NCBI RefSeq assembly: GCF_000173735.1
Contig: NZ_ACCB01000044.1
Location: 1-33,947 of the forward strand
Reading direction: 5' to 3'
Source: Yersinia aldovae ATCC 35236
GTDB taxonomy: Bacteria > Pseudomonadota > Gammaproteobacteria > Enterobacterales > Enterobacteriaceae
DNA: 33,947 nt
The notes under the pieces were generated by a model. It was not told the DNA's origin, searched no databases, and saw nothing but the letters and a program-made list of their open reading frames with translations. Both the position numbers and the translations under genes were made by a program. Positions 16,586 to 26,798 of this stretch are shown here, piece by piece; the stretch's first letter is position 1, and the number at the start of each line of letters is the position of its first letter.

Positions 16586-17581
16586 ATGGAGCTGCTTTGT
16601 CCTGCCGGCAACTTACCCGCATTAAAGGCCGCCATCGATAATGGTGCCGATGCGGTCTATATCGGCCTGAAAGATGATACTAACGCCCGCCATTTTGCCG
16701 GCCTTAATTTCACTGATAAAAAGTTGCAGGAAGCGGTCAATTACGTTCATAGCCGCAAACGTAAACTGCATATTGCCATTAATACCTTTGCCCACCCTGA
16801 CGGCTACTCCCGCTGGCAGCGCGCAGTAGATATGGCGGCCCAACTGGGGGCGGATGCACTGATTTTGGCCGATTTAGCTATGTTAGAATATGCCGCAGAA
16901 CGCTACCCGGAAGTTGAGCGCCATGTGTCGGTGCAAGCGTCTGCAACCAACGATGAAGCCATCCGCTTTTATCAACGCCACTTTGATGTAGCTCGAGTGG
17001 TATTGCCACGCGTGCTGTCAATGCATCAGGTAAAACAGTTATCACGCACCAGCCCGGTTCCGCTGGAAGTCTTTGCTTTTGGTAGCTTATGTATTATGGC
17101 TGAAGGCCGTTGCTATCTTTCCTCCTATTTGACCGGTGAATCCCCCAATACTGTCGGAGCCTGCTCTCCAGCGCGCTTTGTTCGCTGGCAGCAAACAAAG
17201 CAAGGGATGGAATCTCGCCTCAATGAAGTGCTGATCGACCGCTATGATGATAACGAAAATGCCGGTTATCCCACCTTATGCAAAGGGCGCTATCTGGTGG
17301 ACGGCCAGCGTTATCACGCACTGGAGGAGCCAACCAGCCTGAATACTCTGGAGCTTCTACCGGAACTGTTTGCCGCCAATATTGCCTCGGTGAAAATTGA
17401 AGGCCGCCAACGCAGCCCGGCGTATGTCAGCCAGGTGGCTAAAGTCTGGCGACAAGCGATTGACCGCTATCTGGCTAATCCTGCGCAATTTAGCGCCAAA
17501 GCGGAATGGATGGAACAACTGGGCGCAATGTCCGAAGGCACCCAAACCACCCTGGGCGCTTATCATCGTAAGTGGCAGTAG
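16586..17581 (+). CDS. ubiU: Oxygen-independent ubiquinone hydroxylation protein UbiU (U32 peptidase family)
   Basis: UbiU (YhbU) forms a heterodimer with UbiV that carries out the hydroxylation steps of ubiquinone synthesis without oxygen. The 331-residue product equals the E. coli length and is nearly identical to it. The four [4Fe-4S] ligands C169, C176, C193 and C232 are all present (GSLCIM, GRCYL, GACSP, TLCKG). MELLCPAGNLPALKAAI fixes the start at 16586. ubiV follows after 11 bases with a GGAGGA site. Confidence 0.95.
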   Translation: MELLCPAGNLPALKAAIDNGADAVYIGLKDDTNARHFAGLNFTDKKLQEAVNYVHSRKRKLHIAINTFAHPDGYSRWQRAVDMAAQLGADALILADLAMLEYAAERYPEVERHVSVQASATNDEAIRFYQRHFDVARVVLPRVLSMHQVKQLSRTSPVPLEVFAFGSLCIMAEGRCYLSSYLTGESPNTVGACSPARFVRWQQTKQGMESRLNEVLIDRYDDNENAGYPTLCKGRYLVDGQRYHALEEPTSLNTLELLPELFAANIASVKIEGRQRSPAYVSQVAKVWRQAIDRYLANPAQFSAKAEWMEQLGAMSEGTQTTLGAYHRKWQ

Positions 17582-17592
17582 CCGGAGGAAAT

Positions 17593-18471
17593 ATGAAATA
17601 CGCCTTAGGCGCAGTGCTCTATTACTGGCCAAAAACCGATATTGAAGCTTTTTATCACGCTGCCGCCCACAGCAGCGCGGATATTATTTATCTCGGTGAA
17701 AATGTGTGTACCAAACGCCGTGAAATGAAGGTGGGTGATTGGTTAGCGCTTGCCAAAGAAGTCGCCGCCAGCGGTAAGCAGGTAGTAATCTCCACACTGG
17801 CTCTGCTACAAGCGCCGTCAGAATTAAATGAATTAAAGCGTTATGTGGAAAACGGTGAGTTCCTGCTGGAAGCCAACGATCTGGGTGCGGTGAACATGGC
17901 CGCCGAACGTGGCCTGCCGTTTGTCGCTGGCCATGCACTCAATTGCTATAACGCTTATACTCTGCGGATCTTGCATCGTCAGGGCATGATGCGTTGGTGT
18001 ATGCCGGTTGAATTGTCTCGCGATTGGCTGGCGAATGTGCTGCAACAGTGTGAAGAGCTGGGGTTTCGCAATCAGTTTGAAGTCGAAGTATTGAGCTACG
18101 GCCACCTGCCGCTGGCTTATTCCGCCCGCTGCTTTACTGCACGCTCAGAAGATCGAGCCAAAGACGAATGTGAAACCTGTTGTATCAAATACCCACAAGG
18201 AAGACCGGTGCTGTCGCAGGAAGACCAGCAGGTGTTTATCCTCAATGGTATACAAACTCAAAGTGGTTACTGCTATAACCTCGGTAACGATTTGATTTCG
18301 ATGCAAAGTTTGGTGGATATCGTGCGCCTTTCTCCCCAAAGCAGTGAAACACTGGCGGTTATTGATCAATTTCGTTCCAATGAACAAGGGTTAAACCCAC
18401 TCACCTTAACCGATAAAACCGATTGCAACGGCTACTGGCGGCGTTTGGCTGGACTGGAATTGGTGTCATAA
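17593..18471 (+). CDS. ubiV: Oxygen-independent ubiquinone hydroxylation protein UbiV (U32 peptidase family)
   Basis: UbiV (YhbV) is the partner of UbiU. The product has 292 residues, as in E. coli. The cluster cysteines C39, C180, C193 and C197 are present (the last three in SARCF and DECETCC). I chose the ATG at 17593 (MKYALGAVLYYWPK) with GGAGGA at 17584-17589; an in-frame start at 17572 lies inside the ubiU tail. A strong hairpin follows the stop at once. Confidence 0.95.
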   Translation: MKYALGAVLYYWPKTDIEAFYHAAAHSSADIIYLGENVCTKRREMKVGDWLALAKEVAASGKQVVISTLALLQAPSELNELKRYVENGEFLLEANDLGAVNMAAERGLPFVAGHALNCYNAYTLRILHRQGMMRWCMPVELSRDWLANVLQQCEELGFRNQFEVEVLSYGHLPLAYSARCFTARSEDRAKDECETCCIKYPQGRPVLSQEDQQVFILNGIQTQSGYCYNLGNDLISMQSLVDIVRLSPQSSETLAVIDQFRSNEQGLNPLTLTDKTDCNGYWRRLAGLELVS

Positions 18472-18505
18472 ATGATGCAGGGGGTCACCGCCCCTAGCAT
18501 CATTT
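18470..18505 (+). terminator. Hairpin terminator after ubiV
   Basis: AAATGATGC (18470-18478) pairs with GCATCATTT (18497-18505), with a further GGGG/CCCC stem inside the loop. It begins within the ubiV stop codon. It has only a short T-run, but it stands between the convergent ubiV and the orphan gene at 18572-19531 and could serve both. Confidence 0.6.
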
Positions 18506-18571
18506 ATGCGGTAATATTGTTCGATAGATAACATCGGGCGCTTATTTGCTCATAAATGGGTGTCCCCGTTT

Positions 18572-19531
18572 TTAGATTCCATTCAGACTCATAGACGGGA
18601 TAAGCTGTTTTGCTATTCCATCTGAAAAGATGGTGTTTAGACAGAAATCACTAGCACTTTCAATTTCCACTATAAATGCCATAATATTCCCCAAGTTTTC
18701 TATTTCAACATTGGATAAGAAATCCGCATCTACTATAATAGCATCCGTAGTGGCTACATATATCTCTCTCATATCTTTTAAACTAAAAGTGTCATTTATT
18801 GTATTACGCCTCACATTATCTGTAACCGCATCATATTCAGATAACCTATCAGTATAATTCCACTCTAAAAAATCTTCAGCGTTAGAAATCAAAGTAAAGT
18901 TAGCTCTTGATGCGATATAAATACTTTGGAAATGTTTTATTTCTTTTAATAATGGCGCGATATTTTTTTCTACTTTATTACAACCAGCTAAAAATTCACT
19001 GTTTGTTCCACTCCCAAAATCTGATTGATAACCATTTACCCACTTAGCGATCATATATTTATTTATAAGAGGTTTATCTCTGTCATATTGATTTATAGAA
19101 GTATCATTATCTAGCCAACGGCTAAATTTCGCTAATTCCTCTTTAAGATTAGCGAGTGAACGATTATACGTAACTTCTTGTAAATTAACATATAACTCCT
19201 TTTCAGCTACGACCTTCTCATCGTTTGTCATATCTCCCTTAGCTATATTTTTCTTATAGATGTTATAATTTTTTATATATCCTTCATCTCCCCGTGCTTC
19301 TAGCATCGCTGATCTATTAATGATCATATCTTTTTCGAATTTAGTTAAATTAGCTGATATTGGTTCTGGATAAATTAAGTCCATCCGGTTTGGATCTATA
19401 TAAAACCTATTCATGTTCATCATGAGAATAGGTTGAACAAACATATCCCTCGTGATTTTGTACTTATTCGGAGTGACTTCATCTATTTTACTCTCATAGT
19501 CGCCATTAAGTTTAATTTCATAACCCCTCAT
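18572..19531 (-). CDS. Orphan protein of unknown function, AT-rich gene
   Basis: I do not recognise this 319-residue protein. It starts MRGYEIKLNGDY; the ATG at 19531 has GGGAGG five bases away, a good ribosome binding site, so the gene is probably translated. It has no signal peptide and no clear membrane segment. It is rich in Asn, Asp, Ile, Lys and Tyr, has only two cysteines, and the middle (about 70-130) is charged and probably helical, while the last 60 residues hold hydrophobic stretches (ATTDAIIVDADFL, MAFIVEIESASDF). Two 60-base lines counted by hand are 30% and 35% G+C, against 50% in ubiV. In E. coli yhbV and yhbW are neighbours, so it is an inserted, probably transferred, gene. 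A secreted effector or defence role is possible but unsupported. Confidence 0.7.
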   Translation of the reverse strand: MRGYEIKLNGDYESKIDEVTPNKYKITRDMFVQPILMMNMNRFYIDPNRMDLIYPEPISANLTKFEKDMIINRSAMLEARGDEGYIKNYNIYKKNIAKGDMTNDEKVVAEKELYVNLQEVTYNRSLANLKEELAKFSRWLDNDTSINQYDRDKPLINKYMIAKWVNGYQSDFGSGTNSEFLAGCNKVEKNIAPLLKEIKHFQSIYIASRANFTLISNAEDFLEWNYTDRLSEYDAVTDNVRRNTINDTFSLKDMREIYVATTDAIIVDADFLSNVEIENLGNIMAFIVEIESASDFCLNTIFSDGIAKQLIPSMSLNGI

Positions 19532-19923
19532 AACCACCTCCCTTTAATAAGTTAATACCCCTCTGAATGACACACCCAGCATGGACATCTGAAAATAGCA
19601 TTGGGGATATAAAAAACAATTAAGAAATAATTAAAATAAGAAACCCTAACGAAATTACATTAATTATAACTAAAAATAAGGTTGTGTTTTATATATAAAA
19701 GGCCCGAGATAGCAACTCACTATAGTTTTGGTAACTTAGGTTCGAAGTTATATTGATAAAGCCGCACTTATTACCCCTTCCCAAACCGGGATTTAGATTA
19801 TGCTTTTATGCATGATAGCCGCACATGGTATATACGCCTTACGTGCGCATTAATGTGGCTATACACCCTATGGGTTAAAAAATTAATGTTTTCGCCCTTC
19901 AAGCGACTCGACATAAGGTTAAG
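19532..19923. other. Intergenic region between the orphan gene and yhbW
   Basis: This 392-base gap between divergent genes is AT-rich on the orphan side (to about 19700) and nearer average on the yhbW side, which places an edge of the foreign segment at about 19700. It contains an imperfect stem (about 19817-19826 with 19853-19860, CACAT/ATGTG). I see no gene, no tRNA and no clear flanking direct repeat of an insertion. Confidence 0.5.
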
Positions 19924-20958
19924 ATGGACGATTCTATGACTGACAAAAAAACTGTACCGCTATCAGTACTCGATTTATCACCGATAGCGCAAGGTAAAAC
20001 ACCGCGAGAGGCTTTCCACGCTTCGCTGGACTTGGCTCAACAGGCTGAAAAATGGGGATACCAGCGCTATTGGCTGGCTGAACACCATAATATGACCGGT
20101 ATTGCCAGTGCGGCGACCTCCGTGTTAATTGGCTACATTGCTGGAGGTACTAGCACAATCCGCGTCGGCTCTGGTGGTGTCATGCTGCCAAACCATTCGC
20201 CATTAGTGATAGCAGAGCAGTTTGGCACCCTCGCTTCGCTCTATCCTGACCGTATCGATCTGGGCCTTGGCCGCGCGCCTGGCAGTGACCAACGCACCAT
20301 GATGGCACTTCGCCGCCATCTGTCCGGTGAAGTGGATAACTTCCCGTCTGATGTGCGCGAACTGCAAAACTACTTTGCCGAGGCACAACCCGGTCAGGCG
20401 GTACAAGCGGTTCCGGGTCAGGGCTTGCATGTTCCACTGTGGTTATTGGGTTCCAGCCTGTATAGCGCTCAACTCGCCGCCGCAATGGGCCTGCCTTTTG
20501 CTTTTGCATCCCATTTCGCGCCAGATATGCTGCTTCAGGCACTAAAACTCTATCGCGAGAACTTTAAGCCCTCCGCTCAATGTGCAAAACCGTATGCAAT
20601 TGTGTGCGTGAATATCGTCGCCGCAGACAGCGATCGTGATGCCCGCCTCCTGTTTACCTCAATGCAGCAGCAGTTTGTCAATCTGCGCCGTGGCACACCG
20701 GGTCAGTTACCGCCTCCGGTAGAAGATATGAATAATATCTGCTCACCCGCCGAGCAATTGGGTGTTGATCAAGCTCTGCGCCTGTCTATTATTGGAGATA
20801 AGAGCAAAGTACGGCACGGGCTTCAGGCATTATTACGCGAAACACAAGCCGATGAATTGATGATCAATGGCCAGATCTTTGATCATCAGGCGCGCTTATA
20901 CTCATTTGAGATAGTTGCTAGCTTGCAACAAGACTTGAAACCGGTTGAGCACCTGTAA
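19924..20958 (+). CDS. yhbW: Luciferase-like FMN-dependent monooxygenase family protein YhbW
   Basis: The 344-residue product belongs to the bacterial luciferase-like (LLM) flavin superfamily and matches E. coli YhbW; no substrate is known. Typical segments are [20 protein letters not shown] near 40-60, [20 protein letters not shown] near 80-100, and [13 protein letters not shown] near 115-127. The ATG at 19924 has AAGG five bases upstream; a second ATG at 19936 gives [10 protein letters not shown], which aligns better with the E. coli N-terminus, so the start is uncertain by four codons. In E. coli mtr lies between yhbW and deaD; it is missing here. Confidence 0.92.
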   Translation: MDDSMTDKKTVPLSVLDLSPIAQGKTPREAFHASLDLAQQAEKWGYQRYWLAEHHNMTGIASAATSVLIGYIAGGTSTIRVGSGGVMLPNHSPLVIAEQFGTLASLYPDRIDLGLGRAPGSDQRTMMALRRHLSGEVDNFPSDVRELQNYFAEAQPGQAVQAVPGQGLHVPLWLLGSSLYSAQLAAAMGLPFAFASHFAPDMLLQALKLYRENFKPSAQCAKPYAIVCVNIVAADSDRDARLLFTSMQQQFVNLRRGTPGQLPPPVEDMNNICSPAEQLGVDQALRLSIIGDKSKVRHGLQALLRETQADELMINGQIFDHQARLYSFEIVASLQQDLKPVEHL

Positions 20959-20984
20959 ACTGCTCACCAATGAAAGCGCAGACA

Positions 20985-21014
20985 TAAAAAAACCAGCCCG
21001 AAGGCTGGTTTTTA
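20985..21014. terminator. Bidirectional terminator between yhbW and deaD
   Basis: AAAAAACCAGCC, the loop CGAA and GGCTGGTTTTT make a perfect stem with A-runs and T-runs on both sides. It can stop transcription from yhbW (plus) and from deaD (minus), which converge here. Confidence 0.9.
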
Positions 21015-21041
21015 CATTTAATCATCAAAGATGACTAAGCG

Positions 21042-23024
21042 TTATGCATCACCGAAACGACGGCGAGTTGGTGCAGCAGCAGCTGGCGCTGGCGCAGCGG
21101 CATCATCACGACGTGGTGCAGCAGCGCGCTGACCATCACGGTTGCCACGACGTTCGCCACCACCGGCAGGAGCACGGTCGCCGCCGAATGAACGACGAGG
21201 AGGAGCACCTGCGCCATCACGACGTTCACCACCTGCGGTACGAGGGCCACCACGGCGCTCACCACCGGCACCGCCAGCTGGACGCTCACGGCGTTCATGT
21301 GGCTGTGCATCACCCAACAGCTGCATGTTCAGCGGCTTGTTCAGGATACGGGTACGGGTGAAGTGAGATAACATTTCGCCCGGCATACCTTTTGGCAGCT
21401 CAATAGTTGAATGCGAAGCAAACAGCTTGATGTTACCAATATAACGGCTGCTGATATCACCTTCGTTAGCGATAGCGCCAACGATATGACGAACTTCAAC
21501 ACCATCATCACGGCCCACTTCAATGCGGTACAGTTCCATCTCACCAACATCACGACGTTCGCGGCGTGCTGGGCGCTCGCCACCATCACGGCTATCAGCG
21601 CGAGGCTCACGACGGCTGTCACCACGGTCACGGTCACGACCACGATCGCTACCACGGTCATCACGAGAATTGAATTCACGCTGTGGGCGGCGCGGTGCTT
21701 CAGGTGGCAAGATCAGAGGACGTTCGCCCTGTGCCATTTTCAGCAGTGCAGCAGCCAGTGTTTCGAGATCAAACCCGTCTTCTGGTTGCAGCTTAGCCAG
21801 CAATGCACGGTACATATCCAAATCACTGCTTTCTAGCTGTTGGCCCACTTTTGCCGCAAATTTAGCTAAACGGCGTTCGCCCAGCAATTCTGCGTTTGGC
21901 AACTGAACTTCTGGAATCGTCAGCTTCATGGTGCGTTCAACGTTTTGCAACAGACGACGTTCACGGTTCTCGACGAACAGTAACGCACGGCCAGCGCGAC
22001 CCGCACGACCGGTACGGCCAATACGGTGAACATAAGACTCTGAATCCATAGGGATATCATAGTTCACTACCAGGCTGATACGTTCAACGTCCAACCCACG
22101 CGCAGCAACATCAGTTGCAATCAGAATGTCCAGACGGCCATCTTTCAGACGATCCAGTGTCTGCTCACGCAGTGCCTGATTCATATCGCCGTTCAATGCA
22201 GCACTGTTGTAGCCGCTACGTTCCAGGGCCTCTGCAACTTCCAGCGTGGCATTTTTAGTACGCACGAAGATAATAGCCGCATCGAAATCTTCAGATTCCA
22301 GGAAACGAACCAATGCTTCTTTCTTGTTATAGCCGCCACCCACGCGCCAGAAACTCTGGCTGATGTCAGGGCGGGTCGTCACGCTAGACTGAATGCGGAC
22401 TTCCTGTGGCTCTTTCATAAAGCGACGGGTGATACGACGAATCGCTTCCGGCATGGTAGCAGAGAACAGCGCGGTCTGATGTTCAGCCGGGATCTGTGCC
22501 AGAATATTTTCGACGTCTTCGATAAAGCCCATGCGCAGCATTTCATCTGCTTCATCCAATACCAAACCGCTCAGGTTGGACAGATTCAGAGTACCGCGTT
22601 TCAGGTGGTCTAACAGACGACCTGGGGTACCAACAACAACTTGTGGCCCCTGGCGCAAAGCGCGTAATTGAACGTCATAACGTTGGCCACCGTACAGGGC
22701 CACCACGTTAACGCCGCTCATGTGTTTTGAGAAGTCGGTCAGTGCCTGTGCAACCTGAATAGCCAACTCACGGGTCGGTGCCAACACCAGCACCTGTGGC
22801 GCTTTTAATGTTGGGTCAATATTGTGCAACAGCGGCAGACCAAACGCGGCTGTTTTACCACTGCCTGTCTGTGCCATACCGAGAACATCACGGCCGTTTA
22901 ACAGGTGTGGGATGCATTCCAACTGGATAGGAGATGGTTTTTCATAACCAAGATCAGTCAGAGCGGAAAGAATAGGAGCGGATAGCCCCAGATCAGCAAA
23001 AGAGGTTTCAAGCTCAGTAGTCAT
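21042..23024 (-). CDS. deaD: ATP-dependent DEAD-box RNA helicase DeaD (CsdA)
   Basis: DeaD (CsdA) is a cold-shock RNA helicase acting in 50S assembly and, with RNase E/PNPase, in mRNA decay. The product has 660 residues. Motifs: AQTGSGKT at 51-58, PTRELA near 83, DEAD at 157-160, SAT in motif III, and [11 protein letters not shown]. The C-terminus has the RNA-binding DbpA-like domain ([16 protein letters not shown]) followed by an Arg/Gly-rich tail that ends in RRRFGDA. I chose the ATG at 23024 ([14 protein letters not shown]) with GAGG nine bases upstream; an in-frame ATG at 23039 would add five residues. A long untranslated leader is usual for this gene. Confidence 0.95.
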   Translation of the reverse strand: MTTELETSFADLGLSAPILSALTDLGYEKPSPIQLECIPHLLNGRDVLGMAQTGSGKTAAFGLPLLHNIDPTLKAPQVLVLAPTRELAIQVAQALTDFSKHMSGVNVVALYGGQRYDVQLRALRQGPQVVVGTPGRLLDHLKRGTLNLSNLSGLVLDEADEMLRMGFIEDVENILAQIPAEHQTALFSATMPEAIRRITRRFMKEPQEVRIQSSVTTRPDISQSFWRVGGGYNKKEALVRFLESEDFDAAIIFVRTKNATLEVAEALERSGYNSAALNGDMNQALREQTLDRLKDGRLDILIATDVAARGLDVERISLVVNYDIPMDSESYVHRIGRTGRAGRAGRALLFVENRERRLLQNVERTMKLTIPEVQLPNAELLGERRLAKFAAKVGQQLESSDLDMYRALLAKLQPEDGFDLETLAAALLKMAQGERPLILPPEAPRRPQREFNSRDDRGSDRGRDRDRGDSRREPRADSRDGGERPARRERRDVGEMELYRIEVGRDDGVEVRHIVGAIANEGDISSRYIGNIKLFASHSTIELPKGMPGEMLSHFTRTRILNKPLNMQLLGDAQPHERRERPAGGAGGERRGGPRTAGGERRDGAGAPPRRSFGGDRAPAGGGERRGNRDGQRAAAPRRDDAAAPAPAAAAPTRRRFGDA

Positions 23025-23134
23025 GTACACGTGCCTCATTAATAATGGCAGCCAGTCTACATAACTCGTCGAGAAAATTTTCAGTCATTTTCATTGAAAA
23101 GTGTGAACCGGCTCAAATTAGATTATAAAACGAA

Positions 23135-23162
23135 CAAAAAGGCCATCACCTGTTAGGGTGAT
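23135..23162 (-). terminator. Possible terminator after nlpI
   Basis: On the minus strand ATCACC, a six-base loop and GGTGAT form a stem followed closely by GGCC and a T-run (23136-23140), 49 bases after the nlpI stop. The stem is short, so it may be only partly effective and let some transcription reach deaD. Confidence 0.5.
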
Positions 23163-23210
23163 TAACTTTGGAAAAAACCAAGGTATATCAGGCTAATAGT
23201 TGTTCGTCAG

Positions 23211-24095
23211 CTATTGCTGGTCCGATTCCGATAGGTCGTCTTGTTCTTGGCCCAAAAGCGCCAATTCCAACAATGCATAGCGGTGCTCAACAAAATTATG
23301 AACGTTGTTAGCTACCGTCAGTTTGAACAGCGCCGAAGCGGTGTCCTTGTCCCCCAGACTTAGGTAATGTTTACCTAAATAGAAGTCAGTTTCACTGAGA
23401 TGCTCAGCGAGCGAAGTGTTATCCGTTGCATCTGCCTTGAGCCTTTCCATCAGCGTTTTTTCGCTGATCGTGCCCAGGTAGAATTCGACAATATTCCATC
23501 CCCATTGCCCTCTGTCCGATTTTTCATAGCGCTGTTGTAACGCTACTGCCGCTGTCTTGGGATCGATTTCTCTTTCCACCAGATACAGCCACAACGAACG
23601 GAAGGGATCATTTGGATCGTCTTGATAAAACGCCTGCAGATCATCCTGCGCCAACGGGAGTCGACCGCCATAATAGAGAGCGATACCCCGGTTTAAACGC
23701 GCGTAATTGTAAGTTGGATCAAGCTCTAGTACAGAATCAAACGCTTCATAGGCAGCATCAAAATTGCCTGCCTGCGTTAAATAAATGCCCAGATAGTTAA
23801 AAACTTCTGGCATATCAGGACGAATAGCTAACGCTTGCGAAAAATCATTTCGCGCTAGTGCCCGTAGCCCGAGGCTATCATACAGCACTCCGCGCTCATA
23901 TAAAAGCTGTGCGCGCTCATCATCCGTAAGTGCCCGGCTTGCAAGGATTTGTTCCATGCGGGCCAGAATCACTTCCTGCTGCAACGTAGGTTGCAACGGG
24001 ATTGCCAACACCTCGTCTTTACGCCAATCATGGTTGCTGCATCCTGCCAGCATGAGTGCTGTCACAACGTAACACCAGCGCAAGAAAGGCTTCAT
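23211..24095 (-). CDS. nlpI: Lipoprotein NlpI, TPR adaptor for murein hydrolase control
   Basis: NlpI is an outer-membrane lipoprotein with tetratricopeptide repeats; it is an adaptor that brings the protease Prc to the endopeptidase MepS. The product has 294 residues, the E. coli length. The signal sequence ends in the lipobox LAGC, with lipidated C19 followed by Ser, consistent with outer-membrane sorting. TPR units are visible from about residues 62-165 ([56 protein letters not shown]). The start at 24095 has GGGAGTAGGAA upstream. It lies directly downstream of pnp. Confidence 0.95.
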   Translation of the reverse strand: MKPFLRWCYVVTALMLAGCSNHDWRKDEVLAIPLQPTLQQEVILARMEQILASRALTDDERAQLLYERGVLYDSLGLRALARNDFSQALAIRPDMPEVFNYLGIYLTQAGNFDAAYEAFDSVLELDPTYNYARLNRGIALYYGGRLPLAQDDLQAFYQDDPNDPFRSLWLYLVEREIDPKTAAVALQQRYEKSDRGQWGWNIVEFYLGTISEKTLMERLKADATDNTSLAEHLSETDFYLGKHYLSLGDKDTASALFKLTVANNVHNFVEHRYALLELALLGQEQDDLSESDQQ

Positions 24096-24180
24096 TTCCT
24101 ACTCCCGAAGACAAACATTGGACAAACATCCTTTCATCCATTTGTTTAACACAAGGGCATCCTGCCCTCGAGATAACACG

Positions 24181-24204
24181 GCCCCTCACTAATGCGTAAG
24201 GGGC
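24181..24204 (-). terminator. Hairpin after pnp
   Basis: GCCCCTTAC and GTGAGGGGC (read on the minus strand) pair over nine bases with one G-T pair, 14 bases after the pnp stop. A smaller GGGC/GCCC stem follows at about 24155-24168. The T-run is weak. It probably forms the pnp mRNA 3' end with partial read-through into nlpI. Confidence 0.5.
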
Positions 24205-24217
24205 AATGGAATACTTA

Positions 24218-26338
24218 TTACTCTGCTGCTTCTGGTGCCGGTGCTTCTGCGTCAGGAGTAGTGGCTTCTTTGATGCTCAGGCGGATACGGCCTTGGCGAT
24301 CAACTTCCATTACTTTAACTTTCACTTCCTGGCCCATTTGCAGATAGTCTGTCACTTTCTCTACGCGCTTGTCAGCGATTTGAGAAATATGTACCAAACC
24401 TTCTTTACCGCCACCGATAGCAACGAATGCACCGAAATCAACGATACGGGTCACTTTACCATCATAGATACGGTTCACTTCGATTTCAGCAGTAATTTCT
24501 TCGATGCGGCGGATAGCGTGTTTCGCTTTGTCGCCGTCGGTTGCTGCAATCTTAATGGTGCCATCATCTTCAATTTCAATGGTAGTGCCAGTTTCATCAG
24601 TCAGCGCACGAATCACAGAACCACCTTTACCGATCACATCCTTGATTTTCTCAGGATTGATTTTCATGGTGTAGATACGGGGAGCAAACTCGGAGATATC
24701 GCCACGCGGTGTACTGATAGCCTGTTCCATAACACCCAGAATGTGCAGACGCGCACCCTTAGCCTGGTTCAGAGCCACCTGCATGATTTCGCGGGTGATA
24801 CCTTCAATTTTAATGTCCATTTGCAGTGCGGTGATACCATCACGGCTACCAGCTACTTTAAAGTCCATGTCGCCTAAGTGATCTTCGTCACCCAGAATAT
24901 CGGACAGAACAACAAAGTTGTCATCTTTTTTAACCAGACCCATTGCGATACCGGCAACAGCGGCTTTAATTGGTACACCCGCATCCATCAGGGCCAAAGA
25001 AGCACCACAAACAGAGGCCATTGAGGAAGAACCGTTAGACTCGGTGATTTCAGAAACCACACGAATGGTATAAGGGAACTCGCTCGGGCTTGGCATTACT
25101 GCCAACACACCGCGTTTCGCCAGACGGCCATGACCGATCTCACGACGCTTAGGTGAACCAACCATACCGGTTTCACCAACACAATATGGAGGGAAATTAT
25201 AGTGTAGCAGGAATGAGTCAGTACGCTCACCCATCAGTTCATCAATATTTTGCGCATCACGAGCCGTACCCAGTGTGGCGGTAACCAGCGCCTGAGTTTC
25301 GCCACGGGTGAACAGCGCAGAACCGTGGGTACGTGGCAAGACGCCAGTGCGCACGTCCAGACCACGGATCATGTCTTTTTCGCGGCCATCGATACGCGGC
25401 TCGCCACGCAATACACGGCTACGCACGACGTTTTTCTCAACATCGCCCAGAATGTCATGGATCTCACCAGCATTTAACGTTTCATCTTGTGCCAGTAGCA
25501 CTGCGGTTACGTCAGCTTTAATCGCATCAACCTGAGTGTAACGTTCTTGCTTCTCAGTAATACGATACGCATCACCCAGACGAGCTTCTGCCAGCTCAGC
25601 CACGCGCGCATGAAGCGCTTCGTTAACAGGTTCAGCATGCCAATCCCACTTCGGTTTGCCCGCTTGTGCAACCAGAGCGTTGATATTTTCAATCACAATT
25701 TGCTGTTGTTCGTGGCCGAAGACCACCGCGCCTAACATCTGATCTTCAGACAGAATCTGTGCTTCTGACTCAACCATCAATACTGCGGCAGCAGTACCGG
25801 CAACAACCAAGTCCAGACGGCTTTCTTTCAGCTCGTCGGTGGTTGGGTTCAGTACATACTGATCGTTGATGAAACCAACGCGAGCAGCACCGATTGGGCC
25901 ATTGAATGGAATGCCTGACAGGCTCAGTGCAGCAGATGCGCCAATCAATGCCACGATGTCCGGGTTAATTTGTGGGTTAACCGAAACCACAGTTGCAATA
26001 ACCTGAACTTCATTCAGGAAGCTGTCTGGGAACAGTGGGCGAATCGGGCGGTCAATCAGACGTGAAGTCAGTGTTTCGCCTTCACTTGGGCGGCCTTCAC
26101 GGCGGAAGAAGCTGCCTGGGATACGACCAGCAGCGTAAGTACGCTCCTGATAGTTAACCGTCAGAGGGAAGAAGCTCTGGCCTGGTTTGGCTTTCTTTTG
26201 GCCAACAACAGTCACAAAAACTGCGGTGTCGTCCATGCTTACCATTACAGCGGCGGTTGCCTGACGAGCCATCATGCCGGTTTCAATGGTAACGGTATGT
26301 TGACCGTACTGGAATTTACGAATAATCGGAGTCAGCAA
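24218..26338 (-). CDS. pnp: Polyribonucleotide nucleotidyltransferase (PNPase)
   Basis: PNPase is the phosphorolytic 3'-5' exoribonuclease of the RNA degradosome. The product has 706 residues with two RNase PH-like domains (about 10-210 and 310-540), a KH domain near 555-615 ([16 protein letters not shown]) and an S1 domain near 620-690 ([15 protein letters not shown]), ending in an Ala/Glu/Pro tail. The start is TTG at 26338 ([15 protein letters not shown]), with AAGGAT upstream; I recall the same weak start in E. coli. Its leader holds a large stem (26402-26491) of the kind cut by RNase III for autoregulation. It is co-directional with rpsO. Confidence 0.97.
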   Translation of the reverse strand: MLTPIIRKFQYGQHTVTIETGMMARQATAAVMVSMDDTAVFVTVVGQKKAKPGQSFFPLTVNYQERTYAAGRIPGSFFRREGRPSEGETLTSRLIDRPIRPLFPDSFLNEVQVIATVVSVNPQINPDIVALIGASAALSLSGIPFNGPIGAARVGFINDQYVLNPTTDELKESRLDLVVAGTAAAVLMVESEAQILSEDQMLGAVVFGHEQQQIVIENINALVAQAGKPKWDWHAEPVNEALHARVAELAEARLGDAYRITEKQERYTQVDAIKADVTAVLLAQDETLNAGEIHDILGDVEKNVVRSRVLRGEPRIDGREKDMIRGLDVRTGVLPRTHGSALFTRGETQALVTATLGTARDAQNIDELMGERTDSFLLHYNFPPYCVGETGMVGSPKRREIGHGRLAKRGVLAVMPSPSEFPYTIRVVSEITESNGSSSMASVCGASLALMDAGVPIKAAVAGIAMGLVKKDDNFVVLSDILGDEDHLGDMDFKVAGSRDGITALQMDIKIEGITREIMQVALNQAKGARLHILGVMEQAISTPRGDISEFAPRIYTMKINPEKIKDVIGKGGSVIRALTDETGTTIEIEDDGTIKIAATDGDKAKHAIRRIEEITAEIEVNRIYDGKVTRIVDFGAFVAIGGGKEGLVHISQIADKRVEKVTDYLQMGQEVKVKVMEVDRQGRIRLSIKEATTPDAEAPAPEAAE

Positions 26339-26401
26339 AATAGTATCCTTATACTATGCGGTGCCGGATCGTATTGACTCTCCATCCACCTGTTACTATT
26401 A

Positions 26402-26491
26402 CCTTCACACTGCATCCTCGCGACTAATGACAATCCTTAACCCTCATGAGCTAAAGTCTCTCATTAGCCGCGCGAACCTCTGCACCGGAAG
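26402..26491 (-). promoter_or_regulatory. pnp leader double-stranded stem, probable RNase III processing site
   Basis: On the minus strand CTTCC/GGAAG-type ends and the long arms TTCGCGCGGCTAATGA and TCATTAGTCGCGA pair to form a large hairpin about 64 bases before the pnp start codon. In E. coli RNase III cuts such a stem, after which PNPase degrades the remaining duplex and represses its own mRNA. The match in place and shape is clear; the cutting sites cannot be seen. Confidence 0.7.
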
Positions 26492-26499
26492 ATCCTATT

Positions 26500-26701
26500 T
26501 ATACCCGTCATCTTTCGATATGTAGCTGTGTTGGCTGCGTTCAATCACCCGAATCACTTACTTATGTATGTAAGCTCATCGGGATTATGAGCCTCATCAG
26601 AGGCTCACCCTGCGGGCCAGCGCAAGCGCTGTTCAAAGTGGTTTACAACCAATTTGTCTTTCGCTTGCCGCCTTCCTACATCTCGAAATCTATTGGGTGG
26701 A
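26500..26701 (-). repeat. ERIC repeat with an internal insertion (202 bp) between rpsO and pnp
   Basis: Read on the minus strand, the element runs from ACCCAATAGATTTCGAGATG to the GGGTATA end at 26500-26506. Outer arms (TTTCGAGATGTAG and TTTCGATATGTAG seen from each end) form the terminal inverted repeat. The AATCCCGATGAGCTTACATA core is at about 26567-26586. An insertion of about 75 bases (26588 to about 26662) carries three hairpins: GAGCCTC/GAGGCTC (26589-26606), CAGCGC/GCGCTG (26618-26631) and 26635-26653. It lies between the rpsO terminator and the pnp leader stem. Confidence 0.85.
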
Positions 26702-26754
26702 CAAATCCTATAGAACAGCAACAATATACTAACGTATTTTATCATTGCTGCTTA

Positions 26755-26782
26755 GAAAAAAGGGGCCAATTGGCCCCTTTTT
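26755..26782. terminator. Terminator after rpsO
   Basis: AGGGGCCAATTGGCCCCT (26761-26778) is a perfect palindrome flanked by an A-run on the left and a T-run on the right. On the minus strand it is an intrinsic terminator 17 bases beyond the rpsO stop. The E. coli rpsO terminator similarly lets part of transcription through to pnp. Confidence 0.9.
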
Positions 26783-26798
26783 CCTGAAACTCGCAGAC

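Noticed and set aside
21044-21361. Long frames opposite the deaD tail
   Set aside because: They are shadows of the Arg/Gly-rich repeat region, rich in His/Arg, with no start signals. The same holds for frames opposite infB, nusA and pnp.
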